Positions 29,455 through 37,352 of a stretch of DNA of 48,019 nt are shown one piece after another. A program made the translations under genes and the position numbers. Positions within the stretch are counted from its first letter, which is position 1. Every line of letters begins with the position of its first letter. The notes under the pieces were generated by a model. It made no database searches, was not told where the DNA came from, and saw only the letters and a list, made by a program, of their open reading frames with translations. The stretch comes from Streptomyces sp. JJ38 (lineage in GTDB: Bacteria > Actinomycetota > Actinomycetes > Streptomycetales > Streptomycetaceae), in the NCBI RefSeq assembly GCF_019303475.1, contig NZ_JABLSI010000040.1:1-48019 (forward strand), in the 5' to 3' direction.

Positions 29455-30282
29455 GTGACCGCACCGACACCCGCCTCCCCCCAGCCAGGACGCCCCTCCC
29501 AGCCCGAGCAGGGCGCCGGGCAGCCGCCCCACGACCCGTGGGGCGGCCGTCCTCAAGGGCCCGAGGGAGTGCACCGGGCCCCGTCCCGGCCCGTCGGGCC
29601 GGCGATGGGGCGCCGCGACCTGTGGGACGGGCTGGCGACGACGGCGGCGCTGACGGCGGGCGGTCTGCTGCTGGGCCTGCTGTGGTGGTGGCTCGCACCC
29701 AACGTCGGCTACATCTCCGACGGCCGGAACGCCTTCCTGCGCAACAGCGAGAGCGAGGAGTCCTTCGGGGTCCAGGGCACCTTCGTCCTGCTCGCCATCG
29801 GCGTCGGCGTGCTGTGTGGAGCGCTGGCCTTCGCCCTCCGCCGGCGTGGCGGCGTCGGCATCGTGCTGGGGCTGGCCTCCGGCGCGACGCTCGGCTCCTG
29901 GGTGGCCGCGTGGTTCGGCGGGCTGCTGGGCCCCGACGGCGACCTGGACGCGCGGGCCGTCGAGGCCGGGCGGGGCGGAGTCTTCGACGGCCCGCTGGAG
30001 CTGAGCAGCTGGACGCTGCTGCTGCTCTGGCCGCTGGCCGCCCTCACCACGCAGCTGCTGCTGCTCGCGGCCCTGGGGCCGCGGGAGCCGCAGCCGCTGC
30101 CCGTCCCGCAGGGCTGGGGCCAGCCGCCGTCCCGGCCCACACCGCCGGAGCCCGGTGCTCCGCAACCGGATGCGGCCCAGCCCGCCGTGCCCAGGCCCGA
30201 TGTGGCCCGGCCCGTCGCGCCGCCGCCCGGCGCGACGTCGCCACCGCCGGGGTCGCGCCCGTCGGGGCGCGACCGGGGCTGA
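29455..30282 (+). CDS. DUF2567-like membrane protein with Pro-rich termini
   Basis: The 275-residue protein has a Pro/Gln-rich cytoplasmic N-terminus (1-50), about four membrane helices (near 60-78, 105-125, 130-150, 188-208) and a long Pro/Ala-rich tail. The loop after helix 1 (LAPNVGYISDGRNAFLRNSE) matches my memory of the actinobacterial DUF2567 family, whose function is unknown. The low-complexity tails may mediate protein contacts. The gene is separated from the ABC pair by 58 bases. Confidence 0.72.
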   Translation: MTAPTPASPQPGRPSQPEQGAGQPPHDPWGGRPQGPEGVHRAPSRPVGPAMGRRDLWDGLATTAALTAGGLLLGLLWWWLAPNVGYISDGRNAFLRNSESEESFGVQGTFVLLAIGVGVLCGALAFALRRRGGVGIVLGLASGATLGSWVAAWFGGLLGPDGDLDARAVEAGRGGVFDGPLELSSWTLLLLWPLAALTTQLLLLAALGPREPQPLPVPQGWGQPPSRPTPPEPGAPQPDAAQPAVPRPDVARPVAPPPGATSPPPGSRPSGRDRG

Positions 30283-30310
30283 CGCGGGCACGACCCACAG
30301 CCCACCCGGA

Positions 30311-30329
30311 GCGCGGCGGGCCGCCGCGC
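30311..30329. terminator. Compact GC hairpin between convergent genes
   Basis: GCGCGGCGG and CCGCCGCGC are perfect arms around one base. Sterically this gives a 7-base stem with a 5-base loop. It lies between the stops of the membrane-protein gene and ybaK. Confidence 0.5.
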
Positions 30330-30345
30330 CGGCCGGTTCTCGGAG

Positions 30346-30858
30346 TCAGCCGCCGATGGCGGCGGTGCGGGCGCCGGTCAGGGCGATCAGATCAGCCGGC
30401 GCGAGCTCGACCTCCAGCCCCCGGCGACCCGCCGACACGCACACCGTGGCGTGCTCTCGTGCCGAGGTGTCCACCACCGTGGGCAGCGCCCGGCGCTGGC
30501 CGAGCGGGGAGATGCCGCCCCGCACGTACCCGCTCGACCGTTCGGCGGCCGCCGGATCGGCCATCGTGGCGCGCTTGCCGCCGACCGCCGCCGCCAGCGC
30601 CTTCAGATCCAGCGAACCCGACACCGGGACGACGGCGACCGTCAGCGCCCCGTCCACCTCGGCGACCAGCGTCTTGAAGACCCGTGCCGCCTCGACTCCG
30701 AGCGCCGCGGCCGCCTCCTCGCCGAAGGACGCGGCGGCCGGGTCGTGCTCGTAGGTGTGGACGGTGAACGCCACGCCCGCGGCCGTCAGCGCCACCGTCG
30801 CCGGGGTGCCGCCGGAGCCCTTCGAGCCGCCGGACGACCGCTTCCTGGCCTTCCCCAC
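30346..30858 (-). CDS. ybaK: YbaK/EbsC-family Cys-tRNA(Pro)/Cys-tRNA deacylase
   Basis: YbaK-family proteins hydrolyse mischarged Cys-tRNA-Pro in trans. The 170-residue protein is preceded by a basic, Ser/Gly-rich N-terminus (about 20 residues) and shows the family pattern: YEHDPAAASFGEEAAAALG, ARVFKTLVAEVDGALTVAVV (catalytic Lys in VFKTL), and GYVRGGISPLGQRRALPTVV near the C-terminus. GTG at 30858 has the SD GGGGGAGGG. The LON-domain gene ends 13 bases upstream, so the two probably form an operon. Confidence 0.93.
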   Translation of the reverse strand: MGKARKRSSGGSKGSGGTPATVALTAAGVAFTVHTYEHDPAAASFGEEAAAALGVEAARVFKTLVAEVDGALTVAVVPVSGSLDLKALAAAVGGKRATMADPAAAERSSGYVRGGISPLGQRRALPTVVDTSAREHATVCVSAGRRGLEVELAPADLIALTGARTAAIGG

Positions 30859-30871
30859 AGCGCCCTCCCCC

Positions 30872-31609
30872 TCAGTTCGGGCTGGTCGGCCGGTGTGTGA
30901 GGTCCACGGCGGGCAGCGAGGGCAGCTCGCCGAGGACCGCCGTCTCCCGGCGCAGCAGCCGCAGCTCCTCGGCCAGCCGCGAGGCCGTGTCCGGTGCCTG
31001 GAGCAGCCGCTGTTTGGTGACGGTGTCCAGGACCGTCGCGGCGGCCACCAGATACGAGACGACCGAGGGCTCCTCGGGTAGCTCCTGCCCGGTGGTGAGG
31101 GTGAGCTGCTGCGCCCCGGCCAGCCGCTTGCGGTACTCGCCGAAGGCCCGCAGGACTCCGGCGGCCAGCGCGCCCGCGCCCTCTCCGCTGTCCTCCTCCA
31201 GCTCCTCCACCTCGCCGACGAGGTAGGGGCCCGAGGCATCGACGGACAGCAGCCGGAACCGCGAGGTGCCGGTCGCCAGCACCTCGTAGCCGTCGGTCTC
31301 CTCGCGTTCCCGGATCGTGGAGGCGTCCGCGACACAGCCCACGCTGTGGAAGGAGGCGGACGGGTCGGGGCCGAAGCCCGCGGCGGGCCCGGGGTCCGGG
31401 GTGTCGTCGCCCGGGAGCCCGACGGCCGTGGGCGCCACCTCGAATCCGTCCCGGATCGCCACGACGCCGAAGGGACGCGGCTCGTCCTCCGGGATCTCCT
31501 GCAGATCCCGCATCAGGGCGCGGTAGCGCGGTTCGAAGACGTTCAGCGGCAGCACCAGCCCAGGAAACAGCACGGTGTTGAGCGGGAACAGCGGCAGTGC
31601 GATCGTCAC
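30872..31609 (-). CDS. LON substrate-binding-domain protein
   Basis: This 245-residue stand-alone homologue of the N-terminal domain of Lon protease begins LPLFPLNTVLFPGLVLPLNV and continues FEPRYRALMRDL. It lacks the AAA and protease domains, so it is an adaptor or binding protein of unknown client. The GTG start has AAGGTGG upstream. It is followed by ybaK after 13 bases and preceded by the large membrane protein after 69 bases, all on the minus strand. Confidence 0.9.
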   Translation of the reverse strand: MTIALPLFPLNTVLFPGLVLPLNVFEPRYRALMRDLQEIPEDEPRPFGVVAIRDGFEVAPTAVGLPGDDTPDPGPAAGFGPDPSASFHSVGCVADASTIREREETDGYEVLATGTSRFRLLSVDASGPYLVGEVEELEEDSGEGAGALAAGVLRAFGEYRKRLAGAQQLTLTTGQELPEEPSVVSYLVAAATVLDTVTKQRLLQAPDTASRLAEELRLLRRETAVLGELPSLPAVDLTHRPTSPN

Positions 31610-31678
31610 AGTCGGCCACCTTACGGCGCCGCCGTGCTCCGTCGCTCCGTGCCCCGGCGCTCGGCCCCGTCGCCCCCC

Positions 31679-33343
31679 TCACTGGCGGCGCAGCAGGCGC
31701 GTCGCCCCGGCCGCGGCCGTCGTGGCGAGGATCCAGCCGGCCAGGACGAGGCCCACGGCGACCCACTGGGCCAGCCCCGCCGGCTTCCAGGACCGGTCGT
31801 GACCGAGGTCGATGACGGGCAGCAGCAGGTCGAGCGCGAAGACGGCGGCGTTCCAGTGCGGGGCCTTGTCCTGCTCCAGCGGGGCCGGGGGGCGGCCGGC
31901 GAAGAACAGCGCCCCCGCCAGCCAGAGCACGGCCATCCACAGGGCGGCCAGGCCGGGCCGGTAGCCGTAGGCGACCGTCCAGTCCTGCAGGTAGCCCCAC
32001 AGCTTTCCGGCCGGGGAGAGCGTCTCCCGCCGGCGCCGTTGCTTGGCCAGCAGCACGAGCCGGGCCTCGGCGTCCTCCCCGTCGTTGCGCAGGACGGCGG
32101 CGAGGTGCTCGTAGGGGCCCGGGCTGTACTCGGGGGTCGCCGTCGCCAGCCAGGCCAGCCGCTGGGAGAGCGGGAAGGGGCCGACGGGTATGAGCTGGTC
32201 GTAGGAGAAGCCGGCCATCCACAGCCCGTCCCGCACGGGCCAGCTCTCCATGCGGTCCACGAGGTTCCCCACCGTCGCCCCGGAGAGCACGACCCGGCCG
32301 CCCGACGGCCGCTCCGGGGTGAAGCACAGCTCGGGGGTCTGCACCCGGCGCAGCGAGATCTCCTGGCCGCGCCGGAGGGTGAACAGCGCCTGGTCCAGCA
32401 CGAGGGAGTCGCCGAAGCGGCCGTCGTCCAGCTTCAGCCCGCCCGTGCACCGGAACCGCCGCACCCCCGGCGCCCCGCCCGCCGACGCGTCCCTGGGCGC
32501 TCCCGGGCTCGTCCCCGCCTCCGGGAGCGGGCGGTGGTCGAGCCGGTACCCGACGCCCGCGGGCGGGGTGAGGCCCTGGGTGTAGTGGACGGTGCCCGGC
32601 CCCGATGTCGCACAGTGCATGAACCGGGCGACGTGCATCTCGGGCGCGTGCAGCGCGTACCGGCCACCGTGGCTGCGCAGCACGCTCCCGTACAGATACA
32701 GCGACCCCCCGATCTGCGCGCCGCGCAGGCTCAGCTCGCCCTCGCACCGCAGCAGGCTCGCCTGGAGGTCCTGCCCGACGTTCAGCCCGTCGGCCGCGAC
32801 GGCCCGGCTCCGGTGCCCGCTGCCGACCGTCGCCTCGTTCAGCAGCAGGTCGGTGCCGATCGAGGCATCCGTCAGCCGTATCCCCTCGGGCACGGTGCAG
32901 CGTGCGAGGTGGAGATCCCCGTCGGTTGCGGCGCGGGCGGCCTCCAGCCGCGGCAGCAGGCAGTCCAGCAGCCGGACGGTGCCCATCCGGCATTCGGTGA
33001 GCAGCACCGCCTCGTCGAACCGGCACTGCGTCAGCTCCACGTACGGCTGCACCCGCCCGCCGGAGAGGTCGAGCCGGCCGGTGATCCGCGCGCCCGTGAG
33101 GTGGAGGGACGCGACGCGGCCCAGCAGGGGCGGCGGCCCGTGCAGCAGGAGCAGGGCGATGATACGGGCGCGCACCGTGCGCTGCGGCCCCCACGAGCCC
33201 TCCGCCCGTGGATCGTCCAGCACCGGATCGCCCGTGCGCAGGTCGTGCGGGCTGCCGTTGCGGAACGCCTGCCACAGGCCCCACTCCGCGGTCGTCAGCC
33301 GCAGCTCGGCAGGTGGCTCGCCGTCGGTCAGCGGCTCGCTCAC
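31679..33343 (-). CDS. Pentapeptide/beta-helix-like membrane protein (often labelled membrane-associated oxidoreductase)
   Basis: The 554-residue protein has a long region (about 70-390) of irregular short repeats with small residues and leucines at regular spacing: LHLTGARITGRLDLSGGRV, RLTDASIGTDLLLNEATV and LSLRGAQIGGSLYLYGSVL. This suggests a right-handed beta-helix. Two C-terminal membrane helices (about 465-490 and 530-550) follow a basic segment (AKQRRRRETLS). In databases such Streptomyces proteins are often named oxidoreductases, but I see no cofactor motif to support that. The GTG start at 33343 is chosen for the SD GAGGGGGGACGG over a longer open frame to 33439. It is divergent from hisD. 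Confidence 0.7.
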   Translation of the reverse strand: MSEPLTDGEPPAELRLTTAEWGLWQAFRNGSPHDLRTGDPVLDDPRAEGSWGPQRTVRARIIALLLLHGPPPLLGRVASLHLTGARITGRLDLSGGRVQPYVELTQCRFDEAVLLTECRMGTVRLLDCLLPRLEAARAATDGDLHLARCTVPEGIRLTDASIGTDLLLNEATVGSGHRSRAVAADGLNVGQDLQASLLRCEGELSLRGAQIGGSLYLYGSVLRSHGGRYALHAPEMHVARFMHCATSGPGTVHYTQGLTPPAGVGYRLDHRPLPEAGTSPGAPRDASAGGAPGVRRFRCTGGLKLDDGRFGDSLVLDQALFTLRRGQEISLRRVQTPELCFTPERPSGGRVVLSGATVGNLVDRMESWPVRDGLWMAGFSYDQLIPVGPFPLSQRLAWLATATPEYSPGPYEHLAAVLRNDGEDAEARLVLLAKQRRRRETLSPAGKLWGYLQDWTVAYGYRPGLAALWMAVLWLAGALFFAGRPPAPLEQDKAPHWNAAVFALDLLLPVIDLGHDRSWKPAGLAQWVAVGLVLAGWILATTAAAGATRLLRRQ

Positions 33344-33447
33344 ACCCGTCCCCCCTCGTCCCCTCGGGGCCCGGCCGCACCCGGCGCCGCGCCCGTACCA
33401 GTGTGTGACGGAACCAACGCTAACGGTCAGCACCGACAACGGACACC

Positions 33448-33466
33448 CGTATCACGCACTGATACG
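33448..33466. promoter_or_regulatory. Palindromic operator-like site upstream of hisD
   Basis: CGTATCA (33448-33454) and TGATACG (33460-33466) are perfect 7-base arms around CGCAC. The element lies in the 161-base divergent region, 38 bases before the hisD GTG, close to where a -35 region for a leaderless hisD transcript would be. A dimeric repressor could bind here. No known consensus is clearly matched. Confidence 0.4.
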
Positions 33467-33492
33467 ACGCGAGGCCACCCCGAGCCGTCTGC

Positions 33493-33498
33493 GAAACT
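33493..33498 (+). promoter_or_regulatory. -10-like hexamer for a leaderless hisD transcript
   Basis: GAAACT lies six bases before the hisD GTG at 33505, without an SD. The hexamer is weaker than the others in this window (matches A2 and T6), so confidence rests mainly on spacing. Confidence 0.3.
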
Positions 33499-33504
33499 GG
33501 ACGC

Positions 33505-34845
33505 GTGCTGCGAACCATTTCCCTGACCCGCATCGATCTGCGCGGAACCGCCGACACCGACGGCGCCCACGGGATCGATCGTGATCTGCTGCCCCGCGCC
33601 GAGCTCGACGTCGAAGCCGCCCTGGAGAAGGTACGGCCCATCTGCGAGGACGTGCAGCATCGCGGCACCGCCGCCCTCGTCGAGTACGCCCAGCGGTTCG
33701 ACGGCGTCACCCTGGAGCGCGTCCGGGTCCCCGCCGAGGCCCTCGATCGGGCGCTGGAGGAGCTGGACCCGGCGGTGCGCGCCGCCCTGGAGGAGTCCGT
33801 CCGCCGCGCCCGGACCGTCCACCGCGCCCAGCGGCGCACCGACCACACCGTGAACGTCGTCCCCGGCGGCACCGTCACCGAGCGCTGGGTGCCCGTCGAG
33901 CGCGTGGGCCTCTACGTGCCCGGCGGCCGGGCCGTCTACCCCTCCTCGGTCGTGATGAACGTCGTGCCCGCGCAGGAGGCCGGAGTGGCCTCCCTCGCGG
34001 TGTCCTCCCCGCCGCAGGCCGAGTTCGGCGGCCTGCCGCACCCCACGATCCTGGCCGCCTGCGCCCTGCTCGGCGTCGACGAGGTCTACGCCGCGGGCGG
34101 CGCGCAGGCCATCGCGATGTTCGCCTACGGCACCGAGGAGTGCCGCCCCGCCCAGCTCGTCACCGGCCCCGGCAACATCTGGGTCGCGGCGGCCAAGCGG
34201 CTGCTCAAGGGACGCATCGGCATCGACGCCGAGGCCGGGCCCACCGAGATCGCCATCCTCGCCGACGCCACCGCCGACCCCGCGCACGTCGCCGCCGATC
34301 TGATCAGCCAGGCCGAGCACGACACGCTGGCCGCCGCCGTCCTCGTCACCGACTCCGAGGAGCTGGCGAAGGCCGTCGACGCCGAGCTGGCCACCCAGGT
34401 CGCCGCGACCAAGCACGCCGAACGCATCACCGAGGCGCTCAGCGGCCGGCAGTCCGGCGTCGTCCTCGTCGACGACGTCGAGCACGGGCTGAGGGTCGTG
34501 GACGCCTACGCGGCCGAGCACCTGGAGATCCAGACGGCCGACGCCACCGCCGTCGCCGCCCGGGTGCGCAACGCGGGCGCCGTCTTCGTCGGCCCCTACG
34601 CCCCCGTCTCCCTGGGCGACTACTGCGCCGGGTCCAACCACGTCCTGCCCACCGGCGGCTGCGCCTGCCACTCCTCCGGCCTGTCCGTGCAGAGCTTCCT
34701 GCGCGGCATCCACGTCGTCGACTACTCCCGCGACGCCCTCGCCGAGGTCACCCACCACGTGGTCAACCTCGCCGAGGCGGAGGACCTCCCCGCCCACGGC
34801 GCGGCACTCAAGGCCCGGTTCGACTGGAAGGTGCCCGTCGCGTGA
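33505..34845 (+). CDS. hisD: Histidinol dehydrogenase
   Basis: HisD performs the last two steps of histidine synthesis, oxidising L-histidinol to histidine with NAD and zinc. The 446-residue protein has the family segments VERVGLYVPGGRAVYPSSV, AAGGAQAIAMFAYGTE, GPGNIWVAAAKRLLKG, DLISQAEHDT and SNHVLPTGGCACHSSGLS. The zinc ligands (Gln/His in SQAEHD, Asp and His downstream) are present. It heads an operon in which every following gene overlaps its neighbour by one or four bases. The hisC start (GTGA) overlaps its stop. Confidence 0.97.
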   Translation: MLRTISLTRIDLRGTADTDGAHGIDRDLLPRAELDVEAALEKVRPICEDVQHRGTAALVEYAQRFDGVTLERVRVPAEALDRALEELDPAVRAALEESVRRARTVHRAQRRTDHTVNVVPGGTVTERWVPVERVGLYVPGGRAVYPSSVVMNVVPAQEAGVASLAVSSPPQAEFGGLPHPTILAACALLGVDEVYAAGGAQAIAMFAYGTEECRPAQLVTGPGNIWVAAAKRLLKGRIGIDAEAGPTEIAILADATADPAHVAADLISQAEHDTLAAAVLVTDSEELAKAVDAELATQVAATKHAERITEALSGRQSGVVLVDDVEHGLRVVDAYAAEHLEIQTADATAVAARVRNAGAVFVGPYAPVSLGDYCAGSNHVLPTGGCACHSSGLSVQSFLRGIHVVDYSRDALAEVTHHVVNLAEAEDLPAHGAALKARFDWKVPVA

Positions 34846-35966
34846 CCGCCCTGGAAGACCTGCCGATCAGGGACGAGCTGCGCGGCAAGTCCCCCTACGG
34901 GGCGCCCCAGCTCGACGTCCCCGTCCGGCTCAACACCAACGAGAACCCCTACCCGCTGCCCGAGGCCCTGGTGGCCCGGATCGCCGAGCGGGTGAGCGAG
35001 GCCGCCCGCGGCCTCAACCGCTACCCCGACCGGGACGCCGTCGAGCTGCGCGCCCGCCTCGCCGCCTACCTCACCCGCACCTGCGGACACCCCGTCGAGG
35101 CCGACGGCGTGTGGGCGGCCAACGGCTCCAACGAGATCCTCCAGCAGCTCCTCCAGGCCTTCGGCGGGCCCGGGCGCACCGCCCTCGGCTTCGACCCGTC
35201 GTACTCGATGCACGCGCTCCTCGCCCGCGGCACGGGCACCGACTGGGTCTCCGCCCCGCGCCGCGCCGACTTCACCATCGACGTCGAGGCCGCCCGGGAG
35301 GCGATCGCCCGGCACCGCCCGCACGTCGTCTTCGTCTGCTCGCCCAACAATCCGACCGGCACGGCCGTCGACGCCGACACCGTGCTGGCCCTGTACGAGG
35401 CCGCCCAGCGCGCGGCACCCGGCAAGGGCGCCCTCGTGGTCGTGGACGAGGCGTACGGCGAGTTCAGCCACCACCCGTCCCTGCTGCCGCTGTTGGAGGG
35501 CCGACCGGGCCTGGTGCTCTCCCGTACGATGTCGAAGGCGTTCGGCGCCGCCGGGCTGCGGCTCGGCTATCTGGCCGCCGCCCCGGCCGTCGTCGACGCC
35601 GTGCAGCTCGTGCGGCTGCCCTACCACCTCTCGGCCGTCACCCAGGCCACCGCGCTCGCCGCGCTGGAGTACACCGACACGCTCCTCGGCTACGTCGAGC
35701 AGCTCAAGGCCGAGCGCGACCGGCTGGTCACGGAGCTGCGGGCGGCCGGCTGCGAGGTCACCGCGTCGGACGCGAACTTCGTGCAGTTCGGCCGGTTCGA
35801 AGGTGAGGGCGGCGCGCACGCCGTCTGGCAGGCGCTGCTGGAGCAGGGGGTCCTGGTGCGCGACAACGGCGTGCCCGGCTGGCTGCGCGTCACGGCCGGC
35901 ACCCCCGAGGAGAACGACGCGTTCCTGGACGCAGTACGCGCAGTGATGAAGGAGAGCAACCGATGA
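34842..35966 (+). CDS. hisC: Histidinol-phosphate aminotransferase
   Basis: HisC transfers an amino group from glutamate to imidazole acetol phosphate. The 374-residue PLP enzyme of fold type I has the motifs NTNENPYPLP, RYPDRDAVELR, ANGSNEILQ, CSPNNPTGT and VVDEAYGEF, with the PLP lysine in SRTMSKAFGAAGLRLGY. GTG at 34842 overlaps the hisD stop by four bases and gives MTALEDLPIRDELRGKSPYG, the usual Streptomyces start. Confidence 0.97.
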   Translation: MTALEDLPIRDELRGKSPYGAPQLDVPVRLNTNENPYPLPEALVARIAERVSEAARGLNRYPDRDAVELRARLAAYLTRTCGHPVEADGVWAANGSNEILQQLLQAFGGPGRTALGFDPSYSMHALLARGTGTDWVSAPRRADFTIDVEAAREAIARHRPHVVFVCSPNNPTGTAVDADTVLALYEAAQRAAPGKGALVVVDEAYGEFSHHPSLLPLLEGRPGLVLSRTMSKAFGAAGLRLGYLAAAPAVVDAVQLVRLPYHLSAVTQATALAALEYTDTLLGYVEQLKAERDRLVTELRAAGCEVTASDANFVQFGRFEGEGGAHAVWQALLEQGVLVRDNGVPGWLRVTAGTPEENDAFLDAVRAVMKESNR

Positions 35967-36556
35967 GCCGCGTGGGCCGGGTGGAACGCACCACCAAGGA
36001 GACATCCGTCGTCGTCGAGATCAACCTCGACGGCACGGGCAGGGTCGATGTGGCCACGGGCGTCGGCTTCTTCGACCACATGCTCGACCAGCTGGGCCGG
36101 CACGGCCTGTTCGACCTCACCGTCAAGACCGACGGCGACCTGCACATCGACAGCCACCACACCATCGAGGACACCTCGCTGGCCCTGGGCGCCGCCTTCC
36201 GCCAGGCGCTGGGCGACAAGCGTGGCATCGTGCGCTTCGCGAACGCCTCGGTGCCGCTGGACGAGTCCCTCGCCCAGGTGACCGTGGACCTCTCCGGGCG
36301 CCCCTACCTGGTGCACACCGAGCCGGAGAACATGGCCCCGATGATCGGGCCCGACTACGACACGACGATGACCCGGCACATCCTGGAGTCCTTCGTCGCC
36401 CAGGCGCAGGTCGCCCTCCACGTCCACGTGCCCTACGGGCGCAACGCGCACCACATCGTGGAGTGCCAGTTCAAGGCCCTGGCGCGGGCCCTGCGCTACG
36501 CCAGCGAGATCGACCCCCGGCAGACGGGCATCCCCTCCACCAAGGGCGCGCTGTGA
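35963..36556 (+). CDS. hisB: Imidazoleglycerol-phosphate dehydratase
   Basis: This is the monofunctional 197-residue enzyme without the histidinol-phosphatase domain found in E. coli HisB. The manganese-binding motifs FFDHMLDQLGRH, DSHHTIEDT and GRNAHHIVECQFKA are intact. The start overlaps hisC (ATGA) and the stop overlaps the small membrane-protein gene (GTGA). Confidence 0.97.
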   Translation: MSRVGRVERTTKETSVVVEINLDGTGRVDVATGVGFFDHMLDQLGRHGLFDLTVKTDGDLHIDSHHTIEDTSLALGAAFRQALGDKRGIVRFANASVPLDESLAQVTVDLSGRPYLVHTEPENMAPMIGPDYDTTMTRHILESFVAQAQVALHVHVPYGRNAHHIVECQFKALARALRYASEIDPRQTGIPSTKGAL

Positions 36557-36717
36557 CAGGATTGTCGGCTGTTCTGATCTTCGTCGGCCTGTTTCTGCTG
36601 GGCGGGGCGATCTCGTTCTGGCGGCAGGGCCTGCCCCGGGGCGTCGTCGTCCTGCTCGGCATCGGCTCCGCCCTCGCGCTGCTGGCCGGCGTCCTGCGTC
36701 TGGAGGTGTGGCAGTGA
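36553..36717 (+). CDS. Small two-helix membrane protein inside the his operon (54 aa)
   Basis: The frame GTG-ACA-GGA encodes 54 residues with two hydrophobic segments: about 5-20 (SAVLIFVGLFLLGGAI) and 31-48 (VVVLLGIGSALALLAGVL). A basic loop (FWRQGLPRG) separates them. It overlaps hisB by four bases upstream and hisH by four bases downstream, so translation is coupled on both sides. This overlap pattern makes it a real gene. No family name or function is known to me. It could be a membrane anchor for the histidine enzymes or an unrelated passenger. Confidence 0.8.
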   Translation: MTGLSAVLIFVGLFLLGGAISFWRQGLPRGVVVLLGIGSALALLAGVLRLEVWQ

Positions 36718-37352
36718 CCGCCAAGAAGGTCGTCGTCTTCGACTACGGCTTCGGCAACGTGCGCTCCGCCGAGCGCGCGCTGGCCCGCGTCGGCGCCGAC
36801 GTGGAGATCACCCGTGACTTCGACGCGGCCATGAACGCCGACGGGCTGCTCGTCCCCGGGGTCGGCGCGTTCGCGGCCTGTATCGAGGGGCTCAGGGCGG
36901 CCCGGGGCGACTGGGTCATCGGCCGCCGGCTGGCCGGGGGCCGCCCGGTCATGGGCATCTGCGTCGGCATGCAGATCCTCTTCGCCCGCGGCGTCGAGCA
37001 CGGCGTGGAGGCCGAGGGCCTGGACGAGTGGCCCGGCACCGTCGGCCCGCTCAAGGCCGACGTCGTCCCGCACATGGGCTGGAACACCGTCACCGCGCCC
37101 GCCGACTCCGCGCTGTTCGCGGGGCTGGACACCGACGCCCGCTTCTACTTCGTGCACTCCTACGCCGCCCACACCTGGGAGCTGGAGACACACAACCCCG
37201 CGCTCAAGGCGGCCAAGGTGACCTGGTCCACGCACGGCGAGCGCTTCGTCGCGGCCGTGGAGAACGGGCCGCTGTGGGCCACCCAGTTCCACCCCGAGAA
37301 GTCCGGCGACGCCGGCGCGCAGCTCCTCACCAACTGGATCGAGACCCTGTGA
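36714..37352 (+). CDS. hisH: Imidazole glycerol phosphate synthase, glutaminase subunit
   Basis: HisH releases ammonia from glutamine and channels it to HisF. The 212-residue class I amidotransferase has the nucleophile Cys in GICVGMQILF and the His/Glu pair in FHPEKSGD. The oxyanion-region motif GVGAFAACIEGL is present. GTG at 36714 overlaps the previous stop, with GGAGG seven bases upstream. A GTG two codons earlier is too close to that SD. Confidence 0.96.
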   Translation: MTAKKVVVFDYGFGNVRSAERALARVGADVEITRDFDAAMNADGLLVPGVGAFAACIEGLRAARGDWVIGRRLAGGRPVMGICVGMQILFARGVEHGVEAEGLDEWPGTVGPLKADVVPHMGWNTVTAPADSALFAGLDTDARFYFVHSYAAHTWELETHNPALKAAKVTWSTHGERFVAAVENGPLWATQFHPEKSGDAGAQLLTNWIETL

